From the NCBI RefSeq assembly GCF_017874575.1, contig NZ_JAGGLU010000001.1, forward strand, positions 1 through 64,000: 64,000 bases of DNA, read 5' to 3'. The position numbers and the translations under genes were made by a program. This DNA is from Lactobacillus colini. Its GTDB lineage: Bacteria > Bacillota > Bacilli > Lactobacillales > Lactobacillaceae. Under the pieces are notes generated by a model. It worked only from the letters and a program-made list of their open reading frames with translations, made no database searches and was not told the origin of the DNA. The first letter of the stretch is position 1; each line of letters starts with the position of its first letter. Positions 44,201-52,694 of this stretch are shown here, piece by piece.

Positions 44201-44962
44201 ATGGCAACAGTTAAAATTAGAAATATGGTTTTGGGTGAAGGATTACCTAAAATTGCTGTTCCTAATGTAGGTCAAACTGAAGAAGATATTCTATCTTCTG
44301 CTAAAGAAATTTTGAAAGCTAAGTCTGACTTAATGGAATGGCGAATTGATTATTATTCACAAGGTATTAAGAATGCCGCTAAGTTAATATCTACCGCTAA
44401 AAAACTTAGAGAAGTTGTAGTAGATTTGCCTATTTTAGTTACTTTTAGAACTAAAAATGAAGGTGGTGTTCTTGAATTAAGCGAAAATGATTATCTGAAC
44501 TTGGTTCAATTAGTTATCGAAAAGCGCCTAGGTGATGCAGTAGATATTGAACTATTTCATGATGAAGCTAAGGTAGAGGAACTAGTTCATCTTGCTCACA
44601 ATTACAACGTTGTGGTTATTATGAGTAATCATGATTTTGAAAAGACCCCTGCTAAAGATGTAATTGAGTTTCGTTTAAAAAAGATGGCTGCTATAGGTGC
44701 AGATATTCCAAAACTCGCATGCATGCCACACAATAATCAAGATGTGTTAACACTTTTAAGCGCTACTAGTGAGGTTAATAATGAATTAGCTAATCCGTTA
44801 ATTACTATGGCAATGGGTGATATTGGTAAAGTTACGAGAATAGCTGGACAAGTGTTTGGATCGAGTTTATCTTTTGGAGCAGTAGGTAAGACTTCTGCCC
44901 CTGGGCAATTATCAATTGAAGATTTACGAAATGCAGAAAAGTATCTCGAATTAAATCAATGA
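44201..44962 (+). CDS. aroD: Type I 3-dehydroquinate dehydratase
   Basis: A 253-residue class I dehydroquinase that forms a Schiff base and converts 3-dehydroquinate to 3-dehydroshikimate by syn elimination. The active-site set is complete: MEWRID, H144 (MSNHDF), Schiff-base K171 (IPKLACMP), MAMGDIGKVTRI, FGSSLSFGAVG and SAPGQ. The H144-K171 spacing of 27 equals that of the E. coli enzyme. AAGGA precedes ATG 44201. It forms an operon with ydiB, and the pair is a quinate-to-shikimate unit. Confidence 0.95.
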   Translation: MATVKIRNMVLGEGLPKIAVPNVGQTEEDILSSAKEILKAKSDLMEWRIDYYSQGIKNAAKLISTAKKLREVVVDLPILVTFRTKNEGGVLELSENDYLNLVQLVIEKRLGDAVDIELFHDEAKVEELVHLAHNYNVVVIMSNHDFEKTPAKDVIEFRLKKMAAIGADIPKLACMPHNNQDVLTLLSATSEVNNELANPLITMAMGDIGKVTRIAGQVFGSSLSFGAVGKTSAPGQLSIEDLRNAEKYLELNQ

Positions 44963-45065
44963 TTGAACACTGTCACACATGATTTTTTTAAAATACTGGA
45001 AATATAATTCAAAAAGTTATATAATTTAACAGTCGATATAAAAATCAAATAGGTGGTGGAAAAAG

Positions 45066-45215
45066 ATGGCAGAACATATCATCCTTGAATGTACTGAATG
45101 TGGTGACAGAAGTTACTTATCTTCAAAGAATAAGCGTAAACATCCAGAACGTTTAACTTTAAAGAAGTATTGCCCAGTTGAAAGAAAAGCAACACTTCAC
45201 CGTGAAACTAAGTAA
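45066..45215 (+). CDS. rpmG: 50S ribosomal protein L33
   Basis: A 49-residue basic protein, [18 protein letters not shown], then [19 protein letters not shown] and HRETK. The first CxxC is present (C9, C12), but the second pair is reduced to a single Cys in KKYCPVERK, so zinc binding may be weak. GGTGGTGG lies upstream, and TATAAT at 45020-45025 is the likely -10. A terminator follows. Confidence 0.95.
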   Translation: MAEHIILECTECGDRSYLSSKNKRKHPERLTLKKYCPVERKATLHRETK

Positions 45216-45217
45216 TT

Positions 45218-45250
45218 AAAAACAACAGGTAATGCCTGTTGTTTTTTTTA
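45218..45250 (+). terminator. Terminator of rpmG
   Basis: AACAACAGGT-AAT-GCCTGTTGTT hairpin followed by seven T residues. Confidence 0.9.
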
Positions 45251-45268
45251 TAAAAAACGAGGTACTTA

Positions 45269-45814
45269 ATGGAAAAGGGTCAACTTAGGGAGAGGCAACT
45301 AAGGATTCTAACAGAGTTTTCTCAGACTAAAGAAAAGCAGCAAGAAGATGAAATTTTAACCGCAAAGTTTTTACAATCGCCTTTGCTAAAAAACGCTCAA
45401 AAAATTGGTCTGACTCTTTCGCTACCCCTTGAAGTAGATACTTCAGAAATTATTGCGCAATTATGGGTATCAGGTAAGGAAGTCTACCTTCCGCGCTGCC
45501 TGCCTGAACGTCAAATGGAATTCACTAAGTTCACATATCAGACTAAATTAACAATGACCAGGTTCGGCGTTAAAGAGAATCATGAACCTGATGCTATAGT
45601 AGATAATAATCTAGACTTAGTTGTGGTACCATTACTAGCATATGGACAAGATCAGTCTGCAAGGTTAGGCTTTGGTGGTGGATATTATGATCGCTTTTTA
45701 GCTGAAAGAAATTTAACTACTGTTTCTTTAGTCAATTCTAAACAGTTATTTCAACATACTATCTGGTCTATTGAGCAGACAGATATTCCAATTAAGAATT
45801 ACATAACAATTTAG
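45269..45814 (+). CDS. 5-formyltetrahydrofolate cyclo-ligase
   Basis: A 181-residue MTHFS/YgfA-family enzyme that converts 5-formyl-THF and ATP to 5,10-methenyl-THF. It shows the N-terminal RERQLRIL helix, IGLTLSLPLEVDTSEII, KEVYLPRC, VVPLLAYGQD and the signature RLGFGGGYYDRFLAE. Length is standard. GAGGT precedes the ATG. It is followed 12 nt later by rhomboid, probably as one operon through YqgQ and the rhodanese-like gene. Confidence 0.93.
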   Translation: MEKGQLRERQLRILTEFSQTKEKQQEDEILTAKFLQSPLLKNAQKIGLTLSLPLEVDTSEIIAQLWVSGKEVYLPRCLPERQMEFTKFTYQTKLTMTRFGVKENHEPDAIVDNNLDLVVVPLLAYGQDQSARLGFGGGYYDRFLAERNLTTVSLVNSKQLFQHTIWSIEQTDIPIKNYITI

Positions 45815-45826
45815 TGGGAGGAATGT

Positions 45827-46513
45827 ATGGAAAGTTCAAATTCCCAAAAATTTTCAAAAAATTTTATTACAACAGCAATTTTAATCGTTTTGTTTGGTGT
45901 CTTTTTAATTGAAACTTTTATGGGTGGGTCATATGATCTTAATACCCTAATTAGAATGGGAGCAATGAATAATCAGTTAGTCGTCATTAAGGGTCAATGG
46001 TGGCGTTTATTCACTGCTCAATTCTTACATATTGGCTGGTTACACATTGCTTCTAATGCGGTGATGATTTATTACTTAGGACAATTCTTAGAACAATTAT
46101 TAGGTCATTGGCGTTTTTTAATTATCTATCTTTTAGCCGGAGTTGGTGGTAACTTATTGAGCTTAAGCTTAGGTAGTGATGCTACGATTGGAGCTGGCGC
46201 TTCAACTGCACTATTTGGCTTATTCGGTGCAGTTATCGCTATCTATCTTGCTAATCGTGAAGTTCCTCAGATAACTTACCTCGGTAAGCAGGCAATCGCT
46301 CTAGCGGTGATTAATATTGCCTTAGACTTATTTGCTAGTGGAATTGATATCCTAGGACATATTGGTGGCTTAGTATCTGGTTTCTTTTTGGCGATAGTCT
46401 TTGGTAGCCAATACTTGCGTAAGTATCATAATAAGCTTAGGGTTCTAGCTGCTGTTGCTTTAATAATTTATGTCGTGTTCTGTGTCCACCAAGGAATGGT
46501 GATTAGTAACTAA
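45827..46513 (+). CDS. Rhomboid intramembrane serine protease
   Basis: A 228-residue membrane protein with six to seven membrane segments. The catalytic Ser is in GAGASTALFGLFG and the catalytic His in DILGHIGGLVSGFF; the HIGWLHIASNAVMIYYLG segment carries the conserved HxxxN. Rhomboids cleave membrane proteins within or near TM segments. GGGAGG lies upstream. yqgQ starts on the last base of the stop codon. This rhomboid-YqgQ order is conserved in Bacilli (Bacillus YqgP-YqgQ). Confidence 0.93.
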   Translation: MESSNSQKFSKNFITTAILIVLFGVFLIETFMGGSYDLNTLIRMGAMNNQLVVIKGQWWRLFTAQFLHIGWLHIASNAVMIYYLGQFLEQLLGHWRFLIIYLLAGVGGNLLSLSLGSDATIGAGASTALFGLFGAVIAIYLANREVPQITYLGKQAIALAVINIALDLFASGIDILGHIGGLVSGFFLAIVFGSQYLRKYHNKLRVLAAVALIIYVVFCVHQGMVISN

Positions 46514-46746
46514 TGAAGACTTTATATGATGTACAACAATTGCTTAAGCGATTCAATATTTTAGTTCATGTTGGTAAACGCAAGTGGGACATTGAGTTAA
46601 TGGGATTCGAATTAGACAACTTACACATAGCTGGTGTAATCTCTGAAAAAGAATACATGACTGCTAAGTTAATTTTGCGTCATCAACATGAAATTGAAGA
46701 AGAGAAAGAAGCCTCTAGCACAAATCACGATAATGGATTATCATAA
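46513..46746 (+). CDS. yqgQ: YqgQ-family (DUF910) small protein
   Basis: A 77-residue protein with the YqgQ fold pattern: MKTLYDVQQLLKRFNILVHVG, RKWDIELMGFELDNLHIAGVISEKEYMTAKLILRHQ. It is helical, with an acidic C-terminal tail. Function unknown; structures of homologues suggest a small nucleic-acid or protein-binding helix bundle. It is translationally coupled to rhomboid (TAATG). Confidence 0.9.
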   Translation: MKTLYDVQQLLKRFNILVHVGKRKWDIELMGFELDNLHIAGVISEKEYMTAKLILRHQHEIEEEKEASSTNHDNGLS

Positions 46747-46782
46747 TATTGTTAGACTAAAGAAGGGTATTTAGAAGAACTT

Positions 46783-47181
46783 ATGAATATTTGGGGAATT
46801 ATCAATTTAATTTTAATTATCATTATCTTGGCAATTGCCGGCAGTTGGCTTTGGATTAAGATTGAAGAGAAGCGTGTTGGCGGTGCAATTACTAATGAAG
46901 AATTTGAAAAAGGTAAGCACAAGGCTCAGATTATTGACGTCCGCGAGAAGAATCCTTTCAAAAGAAAGCATATCTTAGGCGCAAGAAACATTCCGATGAC
47001 TATGTTTAAATATCAATATAGTGAAATTAGGCCTGATTTACCAGTCTATATCTATTCAGATACACCATCAGTTTCTCTTAGGGCGGTAAAGATTTTAAAG
47101 AAGAACGGTTATCAGAAGGTTTACTGGCTTAAAGATGGCTTCGATGGCTGGAAGGGTCAAACTAAGACTTCCAAATATTAA
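46783..47181 (+). CDS. Membrane-anchored rhodanese-like protein, active Cys missing
   Basis: A 132-residue protein with one N-terminal TM (about 4-26) and a cytoplasmic rhodanese domain (AQIIDVREKNPFKRKHILGARNIPM, then the LKDGFDGWKG end). In active rhodaneses the strand before the loop reads YCxxGxRS with the sulphur-carrying Cys. Here it is YIYSDTPSVSLRA and no Cys exists anywhere in the protein, so sulphur transfer is not possible and a binding role is likelier. It is last in the folate-enzyme/rhomboid/YqgQ run. Confidence 0.88.
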   Translation: MNIWGIINLILIIIILAIAGSWLWIKIEEKRVGGAITNEEFEKGKHKAQIIDVREKNPFKRKHILGARNIPMTMFKYQYSEIRPDLPVYIYSDTPSVSLRAVKILKKNGYQKVYWLKDGFDGWKGQTKTSKY

Positions 47182-47182
47182 A

Positions 47183-47215
47183 CAAAAAGAGGATCTTATT
47201 TAGACCCTCTTTCTT
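47183..47215. terminator. Bidirectional terminator, rhodanese-like / DUF3042 gene
   Basis: AAAGAGG..CCTCTTT arms with A and T flanks between the two convergent genes. Confidence 0.75.
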
Positions 47216-47224
47216 TATATATTA

Positions 47225-47404
47225 TTAAGCTTGGTGTGAAGCAAAGCTCTTACGGTTAGCACGCTTGCGGTTCTCTTCAATTCTGCTACTTTCTTGCTCT
47301 TTAGGTTCAACGACTTTCTTTTTATAAGTTAATAAGCCAGCAGCGAGTGCACCAATAGTAGCAGCAACGCCAGTTACAACACCAGCACCAAATTTCTTAG
47401 CCAT
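47225..47404 (-). CDS. DUF3042-family small protein
   Basis: A 59-residue protein: MAKKFGAGVVTGVAATIGAL, AAGLLTYKKK and EENRKRANRKSF. It has one glycine-rich hydrophobic segment (about 6-26) followed by a highly charged tail, the pattern of the lactic-acid-bacterial DUF3042 family. AGGAGGT lies a few bases upstream on the minus strand. The membrane segment suggests an anchored small protein with a cytosolic charged tail. Function unknown. It sits convergent to the rhodanese-like gene and upstream, divergently, of miaA. Confidence 0.85.
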   Translation of the reverse strand: MAKKFGAGVVTGVAATIGALAAGLLTYKKKVVEPKEQESSRIEENRKRANRKSFASHQA

Positions 47405-47478
47405 ACGGTATACCTCCTAGAATTTATCTATTTACTATGATTCTAACAGTCTTTTTATACTAAATAAAGGATTTAAAT

Positions 47479-48399
47479 ATGCAAAAAATAATTATTATGG
47501 TTGGACCAACGGCAATTGGTAAGACAGATTTAGCACTTAACTTAGCACCTAAGATTAATGCTGAGATTATCTCTGGTGATTCAATGCAAATCTATCAAGA
47601 AGTATCAATCGGGACTGCTAAGCCAACTGCAGCAGAGCAAGCCCAGGTAAAACATTATCTTATTAACGAAAAGTCAATCTTTGAGGAATATTCAGTTAAA
47701 GACTTTGTTAAAGCTGCAACGTCTGCAGTTGATGAGATTGTAGCTACTGGCAGGGTCCCCTTAGTTGTTGGTGGAACCGGATTCTACATTAATGCTCTAG
47801 TTAATAAGATGCAGTTAGGTGAGCCTGGAGAGTACAAGACCAGCGTTGACGCTAAATGGGAACAATACTTAGCTGATTATGGTCCTCAGCAGCTATGGAA
47901 TGAATTGAATAAGCTTGATCCCCAAGCTGCGAGCAAGATTGCCGTTCCTAATAGCCGCCGTACTTTAAGGGCTTTAACGGTAATTACTAGGACAGGCAAG
48001 TTATTCTCTCAGCAGCAAAGTCAAATTGAACCGCGTTATGATGCTTTAATCATCGGTTTGAATACTGATCGCAAGATAGTTTATGAACGAATTAATAAGC
48101 GGGTTGATATAATGATGGAGCGTGGCTTACTGGATGAAGCAAAGCTGATTTATGAAAATCGCAAACGTGAGCATCAAGTAATTCAAGCAATTGGTTATAA
48201 AGAATTCTTTCCTTATTTTCAAGGTGATAGAAGCCTAGAAGAATGTGTTTCTAAGCTTAAACAAGCCTCACGCAAATATGCTAAAAGACAATTGACTTAT
48301 TTTAAACATCAATTATCGGTCGACTGGTTTGACCCAATTAGGGATTCGAATTGCGCAGATGCAATATATCAAAAAGTAACTGAATTCTTGAATAAATAA
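47479..48399 (+). CDS. miaA: tRNA dimethylallyltransferase
   Basis: A 306-residue enzyme that adds a dimethylallyl group to A37 of tRNAs reading UNN codons. The P-loop is GPTAIGKT (9-16), with ISGDSMQIYQEVSIGTAKPT, VPLVVGGTGFYINAL and RRTLRALTVI. The C-terminal QAIGYKEFF..KQASRKYAKRQLTYFK is typical. AAAGGA lies upstream. The glnR regulator gene, often between miaA and glnA in Bacilli, is absent here. Confidence 0.96.
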   Translation: MQKIIIMVGPTAIGKTDLALNLAPKINAEIISGDSMQIYQEVSIGTAKPTAAEQAQVKHYLINEKSIFEEYSVKDFVKAATSAVDEIVATGRVPLVVGGTGFYINALVNKMQLGEPGEYKTSVDAKWEQYLADYGPQQLWNELNKLDPQAASKIAVPNSRRTLRALTVITRTGKLFSQQQSQIEPRYDALIIGLNTDRKIVYERINKRVDIMMERGLLDEAKLIYENRKREHQVIQAIGYKEFFPYFQGDRSLEECVSKLKQASRKYAKRQLTYFKHQLSVDWFDPIRDSNCADAIYQKVTEFLNK

Positions 48400-48635
48400 T
48401 TATCATAAAATGCAATAACTACGTCAGCATAAGCAGATGAATAAAATATTAAAATAAATTCTAAAAAATATCTAAATTTTTCAAAATAATTAAAATAATT
48501 AGCTAATTATATTGACGATACCAATTTAGTTTGCTACTGTAGTTATGTGCAAAAGCACAAGTAATATAAAGAGTTTCTAGGACTATACCAATTTTTGTAA
48601 AACTGGTGAAAGATCCTTTAGAATAGGTGTGTACA
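48400..48635 (+). promoter_or_regulatory. glnA promoter and structured leader
   Basis: No gene fits this 236-base stretch. A promoter is likely with TTGACG (48512-48517), a 17-bp spacer and TACTGT (48535-48540). The transcript would then start with a GTGC-AAAA-GCAC hairpin and hold CCAATTTTT/AAAACTGG and CTAGGA/TCCTTTAG pairing elements before the ribosome site. I see no good GlnR box (TGTNA-N7-TNACA). Confidence 0.5.
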
Positions 48636-49973
48636 ATGAGTAAAGAAATTACTGCAGAAGATATTAAGAAGAGCGTTGAAGATAACGATGTTCGTTTTTT
48701 ACGTTTGGCTTTTACTGATATTAACGGTACTTTAAAAGCCGTTGAAGTTCCTAAGAGCCAATTGGACAAGGTATTAACTAACGATATCCGTTTTGATGGT
48801 TCTTCAATTGATGGTTTTGTGCGTTTGGAAGAGAGTGACATGGTATTATACCCAGACTTCTCTACCTGGTCAGTACTTCCTTGGACTGATAATCGTGGTG
48901 GAAAGGTCGGTCGCTTAATTTGCTCTGTGCACAAGACTAATGGTGAGCCATTTGCAGGTGATCCAAGAAATAATTTAAAGCGTGTTATTGGTGAAATGAA
49001 AGAACTTGGATTTAGTGAATTTGATATTGGCTTTGAAGCTGAGTTCCACTTGTTCAAGTTAGGTGAAGATGGCAATTGGACTACCGAGTTCCCAGATCAA
49101 GCTTCATACTTTGACATGACTTCTGATGATGAAGGGGCAAGATGCCGTCGTGAAATCGTTGAAACACTGGAAGACATGGGCTTTGAGGTTGAAGCTGCTC
49201 ACCATGAAGTAGGTGACGGCCAACAAGAAATTGACTTTAAGTTCGATGATGCCTTAACTACTGCTGACCGTGTTCAAACCTTTAAGATGGTCGTTCGTGA
49301 AGTTGCTAGAAAGCATGGATTGTTTGCAACATTTATGGCTAAGCCAATTGAAGGACAAGCCGGTAACGGGATGCATACTAATATGTCACTATTTAAGGAT
49401 GGCAAGAATGCGTTCTACGACAAGGATGGCGAATTCCACTTATCTAAGACTGCCTTAACATTCTTAAATGGTATCTTAGAACATGCCCGCGCAATTACTG
49501 CAATTGGTAACCCGACTGTTAACTCATACAAGCGCTTGATTCCAGGCTTCGAAGCACCAGTGTACATTTCTTGGGCTTCTAAGAACCGCTCACCATTAGT
49601 TCGTATTCCTGCAGCTAATGAAGTTGGTACCCGTCTTGAAATGCGCTCAGCAGACCCAACAGCTAACCCATATTTATTATTAGCCGCTTGCCTTACTGCT
49701 GGCTTGCAAGGTATTAAGGAAGGCAAGATGCCAATGGACCCAGTAACGTCTAATGTCTTTGAAATGAGCGAAGAAGAGAGAGCTGAGAAAGGAATTAAGC
49801 CACTCCCATCAACTCTTCACAATGCTATCAAGGCCTTTAAGCAAGATGAACTGATTCAAAGAGCCCTCGGTGAACACTTAACTCAAAGCTTTATTGATTC
49901 TAAAGAATTAGAATGGTCACAATATACTCAAAGTGTTTCTGAATGGGAAAGAAACAAGTACATGAACTACTAA
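48636..49973 (+). CDS. glnA: Glutamine synthetase, type I-alpha
   Basis: A 445-residue GS that makes glutamine from glutamate, ammonia and ATP. The signatures are [40 protein letters not shown], the ATP site [17 protein letters not shown] and [10 protein letters not shown]. It lacks the 25-residue insertion and adenylylation Tyr of type I-beta enzymes, as expected for Gram-positives. The start is ATG 48636, 7 nt after TAGGTG; the in-frame GTG at 48627 lies in that site. In Bacilli this enzyme is feedback-inhibited and often binds TnrA/GlnR, but no glnR is adjacent. Confidence 0.96.
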   Translation: MSKEITAEDIKKSVEDNDVRFLRLAFTDINGTLKAVEVPKSQLDKVLTNDIRFDGSSIDGFVRLEESDMVLYPDFSTWSVLPWTDNRGGKVGRLICSVHKTNGEPFAGDPRNNLKRVIGEMKELGFSEFDIGFEAEFHLFKLGEDGNWTTEFPDQASYFDMTSDDEGARCRREIVETLEDMGFEVEAAHHEVGDGQQEIDFKFDDALTTADRVQTFKMVVREVARKHGLFATFMAKPIEGQAGNGMHTNMSLFKDGKNAFYDKDGEFHLSKTALTFLNGILEHARAITAIGNPTVNSYKRLIPGFEAPVYISWASKNRSPLVRIPAANEVGTRLEMRSADPTANPYLLLAACLTAGLQGIKEGKMPMDPVTSNVFEMSEEERAEKGIKPLPSTLHNAIKAFKQDELIQRALGEHLTQSFIDSKELEWSQYTQSVSEWERNKYMNY

Positions 49974-49992
49974 AGATAATGAATAATTAGAC

Positions 49993-50029
49993 TAAATGGT
50001 GATTGCCTTGAGTAATCATCATTTTTTAT
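49993..50029 (+). terminator. Terminator of glnA
   Basis: AATGGTGATT and TAATCATCATT arms around CCTTGAG, followed by six T residues. Confidence 0.85.
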
Positions 50030-50124
50030 GTTATTGAAGTTATTTTTTAAACTGGGTTAAAAAATCATCCTAAAAGTAGGATAATAGAAATGTTGTTAAA
50101 TAAAAGGAGTGTTTTTTATTTTTT

Positions 50125-51624
50125 ATGAAAGATAGTAACAGCGTCAAAATTAAACTAGGCTCGTTAGTTTTGATGATTTTTTCAGCCATTTTTGGCTTCA
50201 GTAATTCGCTGACAGCCTTTTACCAGATGGGATATTCGAGTATCATTTGGTATGTTTTGACGGCAATTTTCTTCTTCGTACCATCAGCTTTGATGTTTGC
50301 CGAGTATGGTGCTTCTTTTAAAGGAGCTAAGGGTGGAATCTTCTCATGGTTGCGTGGTTCTGTTAGTGAGAGGACAGCCTTCATTGGAACTTTTATTTGG
50401 TTAGCTGCTTGGGTTGTTTGGTTAGTATCATCGACGCAATTTTTCTTAGTATCATTATCGACTGCTATTTGGGGACATGATACTACTCAGAGTTGGCATT
50501 TAGCTAGTCTTAATTCAACGCAGCTGTTAGGTATCTTGGAGGTCATTTTCTTAGTTGTAGTTACGTTTTGTGCAGCCAAGGGTGTTGACAAGATTAAGGC
50601 TGTAAGTAATATTGGTGGTTTCTTCACTTTGGCAATCGCCATTGGCTTTATGGTAATTTCAGCTTTGGTGTTTTTCTTAAATCATGGCCAGCTTGCTGAA
50701 CCAATTACTGCTACTAATTTGACTCACTCACCTAATCCTGCTTTCCAATCTCCAATCGCAATCGTATCATTCATTGTTTATGCATTATTTGCCTATGGCG
50801 GTTTGGAAACTTCAGCTGGGGTGATTGATTCAGTTGACAAGCCAGAAAAGACCTTCCCTAAGGGATTGATTATTTCAATGATTTTGATGACTGCACTCTA
50901 TGTCTTGAATATTTTGATGTGTGGGGTTGCAGTTAACTGGAATCATAGCTTATCTGGTAAGAGCGTTGACTTAGCTAATGTTGAATATGTATTAATTAAC
51001 AACTTAGGTGTAGTAACTGGCCATGCTTTAGGTTTATCATCTTCAGCTTCTTTAGCTTTAGGAACGGTTTTTTCACATTTTGCAGGAATTGCTGATGTTT
51101 TAGCTGGAGTTTCTGCGGCTATCTTAATGGTATATTCACCAATTAAGTCATTTATTGAAGGCTGTGACCCCAAGTTAATGCCTAAGAAGTTAACTAAGCT
51201 TAATAAGCACAATATGCCCGAATATGCAATGTGGTTGCAAGCTATCATTGTAAGTGTGATTATCTTATTCATTTCATTTGGTGGTAATGCAGCAGGTCAA
51301 TTCTATACTATCTTGATGGATATGATGAATGTATCATCTTCAGCACCGTACTTATTTTTAATTGGTGCTTTCCCATTCTTCAAGATGAAAAAAGACCTAG
51401 ATCGTCCATTTGTATTTATCAATAATATGAAGCTGGTCTGGATCATGACGATAGTTGTCTGGCTAGTAGTTGCGATTGGAATTGTCTTTACTTGTATTGA
51501 GCCTTTGTTTAGTCATGATTATGCAACTTCATTCTGGACTGCAATTGGGCCTGTAGCCTTTGGAATTGTTGCTTGGATTTACTATGCGTATCGAGAGCAT
51601 AAGAATAAGGCGCTAAGTGAATAG
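50125..51624 (+). CDS. APC-superfamily amino acid permease (YjeM-like)
   Basis: A 499-residue transporter with about 12 membrane segments. The first segment holds LGSLVLMIFSAIFGFSNSLTAFYQMG (unwound TM1 substrate site), followed by PSALMFAEYGASFKGAKGGIFSWLRGSVSERTAFIGTFIWLAAWVVW. TM6 has FIVYALFAYGGLETSAGVIDSVDKPEKTFPKG. The whole resembles the YjeM/glutamate-GABA-antiporter branch. The substrate is not established. It follows glnA on its own transcript. Confidence 0.87.
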   Translation: MKDSNSVKIKLGSLVLMIFSAIFGFSNSLTAFYQMGYSSIIWYVLTAIFFFVPSALMFAEYGASFKGAKGGIFSWLRGSVSERTAFIGTFIWLAAWVVWLVSSTQFFLVSLSTAIWGHDTTQSWHLASLNSTQLLGILEVIFLVVVTFCAAKGVDKIKAVSNIGGFFTLAIAIGFMVISALVFFLNHGQLAEPITATNLTHSPNPAFQSPIAIVSFIVYALFAYGGLETSAGVIDSVDKPEKTFPKGLIISMILMTALYVLNILMCGVAVNWNHSLSGKSVDLANVEYVLINNLGVVTGHALGLSSSASLALGTVFSHFAGIADVLAGVSAAILMVYSPIKSFIEGCDPKLMPKKLTKLNKHNMPEYAMWLQAIIVSVIILFISFGGNAAGQFYTILMDMMNVSSSAPYLFLIGAFPFFKMKKDLDRPFVFINNMKLVWIMTIVVWLVVAIGIVFTCIEPLFSHDYATSFWTAIGPVAFGIVAWIYYAYREHKNKALSE

Positions 51625-51629
51625 AGACT

Positions 51630-51668
51630 ATAAAGATGTAGCTAATATGACTGCATCTTTATTTTTTT
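51630..51668 (+). terminator. Terminator of the APC permease gene
   Basis: AAAGATGTAG pairs with CTGCATCTTT (51651-51660), followed by a T run. Confidence 0.88.
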
Positions 51669-51714
51669 ATTGTTATACTAATTGAGTAACTACTTAGAGA
51701 TAGGAGATGTGATA

Positions 51715-52533
51715 ATGACTTTACCTTTTAAGGCGGTAGCTGTTGATATGGATGGAACTTTTTTAAATGGTGAGAGAACTTACGATAAGAAGCTATTTGA
51801 CAAGGTATTAACACAGCTTGAAGAGCGTAATGTTCACTTTATCGTCGCCTCTGGGCGTCCTTATGCTCGCTTAAGGGATGACTTTATTGAATTTGTTGAT
51901 CGGATGGATTTCGTTACCGCAAATGGTTCACGCCTAATGTCTGATGATAAGGAAATTGGCATAACTACCATGAAGCGTGAAACTATCTTGCAATTAATTG
52001 AAGAAGTTCATGCTAAGTATGGCAAGATTGCAACGATTTTATTTGGGCCTAATATGGCTTATGTTGGTGCCGATGCACCAAGAAGAGATAAGGACTTTTT
52101 AAGATATTTTGCTGGTAATTCTACTGAAGTCAAGGGCTGGGATAAGTTACCAGATGCTCAATTTATTGAATTAACATTTCACTATGATCGAAAATTTGCT
52201 TCACAGATTGAGCGCGACTTTAATCGCAAGCATGGTAAGCTGATCTCTGTATTTGGTTCTGCTGATAGAGCAATTGATGTTAATGCTTATGGTGTAAGTA
52301 AGGGAAATGGTCTTAAGGAGATGCTTACTAAGTTTGGGTTAACGGGCGATGACCTGATTGCCTTCGGTGATGGTGGCAATGATATTCCGATGCTAGATTT
52401 TGCCAAGTATTCATATGCAATGGAGAATGGTATGGCCGAAGTTAAGAATCATGCTCGTTTTATTGCCCCTCGTAATACTGAAAATGGCGTTTTGCGAGTT
52501 TTACAAGAATATCTTGATAAAGATCAGGATTAG
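51715..52533 (+). CDS. Cof-type HAD hydrolase
   Basis: A 272-residue HAD IIB phosphatase. The nucleophile motif is VDMDGTFLNG (residues 9-18), motif II is FIVASGRPYA, motif III Lys is in GVSKGNGL and motif IV is IAFGDGGNDIPMLDFA; the C2 cap lies between. The start is ATG 51715, 8 nt after AGGAG (51702-51706). Such enzymes dephosphorylate sugar phosphates or cofactors such as FMN/PLP, with broad specificity. Monocistronic. Confidence 0.92.
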   Translation: MTLPFKAVAVDMDGTFLNGERTYDKKLFDKVLTQLEERNVHFIVASGRPYARLRDDFIEFVDRMDFVTANGSRLMSDDKEIGITTMKRETILQLIEEVHAKYGKIATILFGPNMAYVGADAPRRDKDFLRYFAGNSTEVKGWDKLPDAQFIELTFHYDRKFASQIERDFNRKHGKLISVFGSADRAIDVNAYGVSKGNGLKEMLTKFGLTGDDLIAFGDGGNDIPMLDFAKYSYAMENGMAEVKNHARFIAPRNTENGVLRVLQEYLDKDQD

Positions 52534-52543
52534 TTCTAAGTAA

Positions 52544-52590
52544 ACAGAGATACAAATACGATTATAAGATCGTCAATGTATCTCTTTTTA
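52544..52590 (+). terminator. Terminator of the HAD gene
   Basis: AGAGATACA pairs with TGTATCTCT, with an inner ACGAT/ATCGT stem and TTTTT after. Confidence 0.88.
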
Positions 52591-52694
52591 TTTAGCAATT
52601 TATTACTAAAAATAGCATAAAATTATCGTAATTTCTTGGTGATTTATACCATCTAGTGAGAAAATATAAGGGACTATGTCGATAGGAGAATAAT

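Noticed and set aside
43273-44962. ydiB-aroD as part of the normal shikimate biosynthetic pathway
   Set aside because: The dehydrogenase is YdiB-like and not AroE-like, no other aro genes are present, and the operon carries a catabolite-type operator and a divergent LysR gene.
48503-49075. 190-residue minus-strand open frame over the glnA start
   Set aside because: It overlaps the well-supported glutamine synthetase and shows low-complexity shadow sequence with no promoter or ribosome site.
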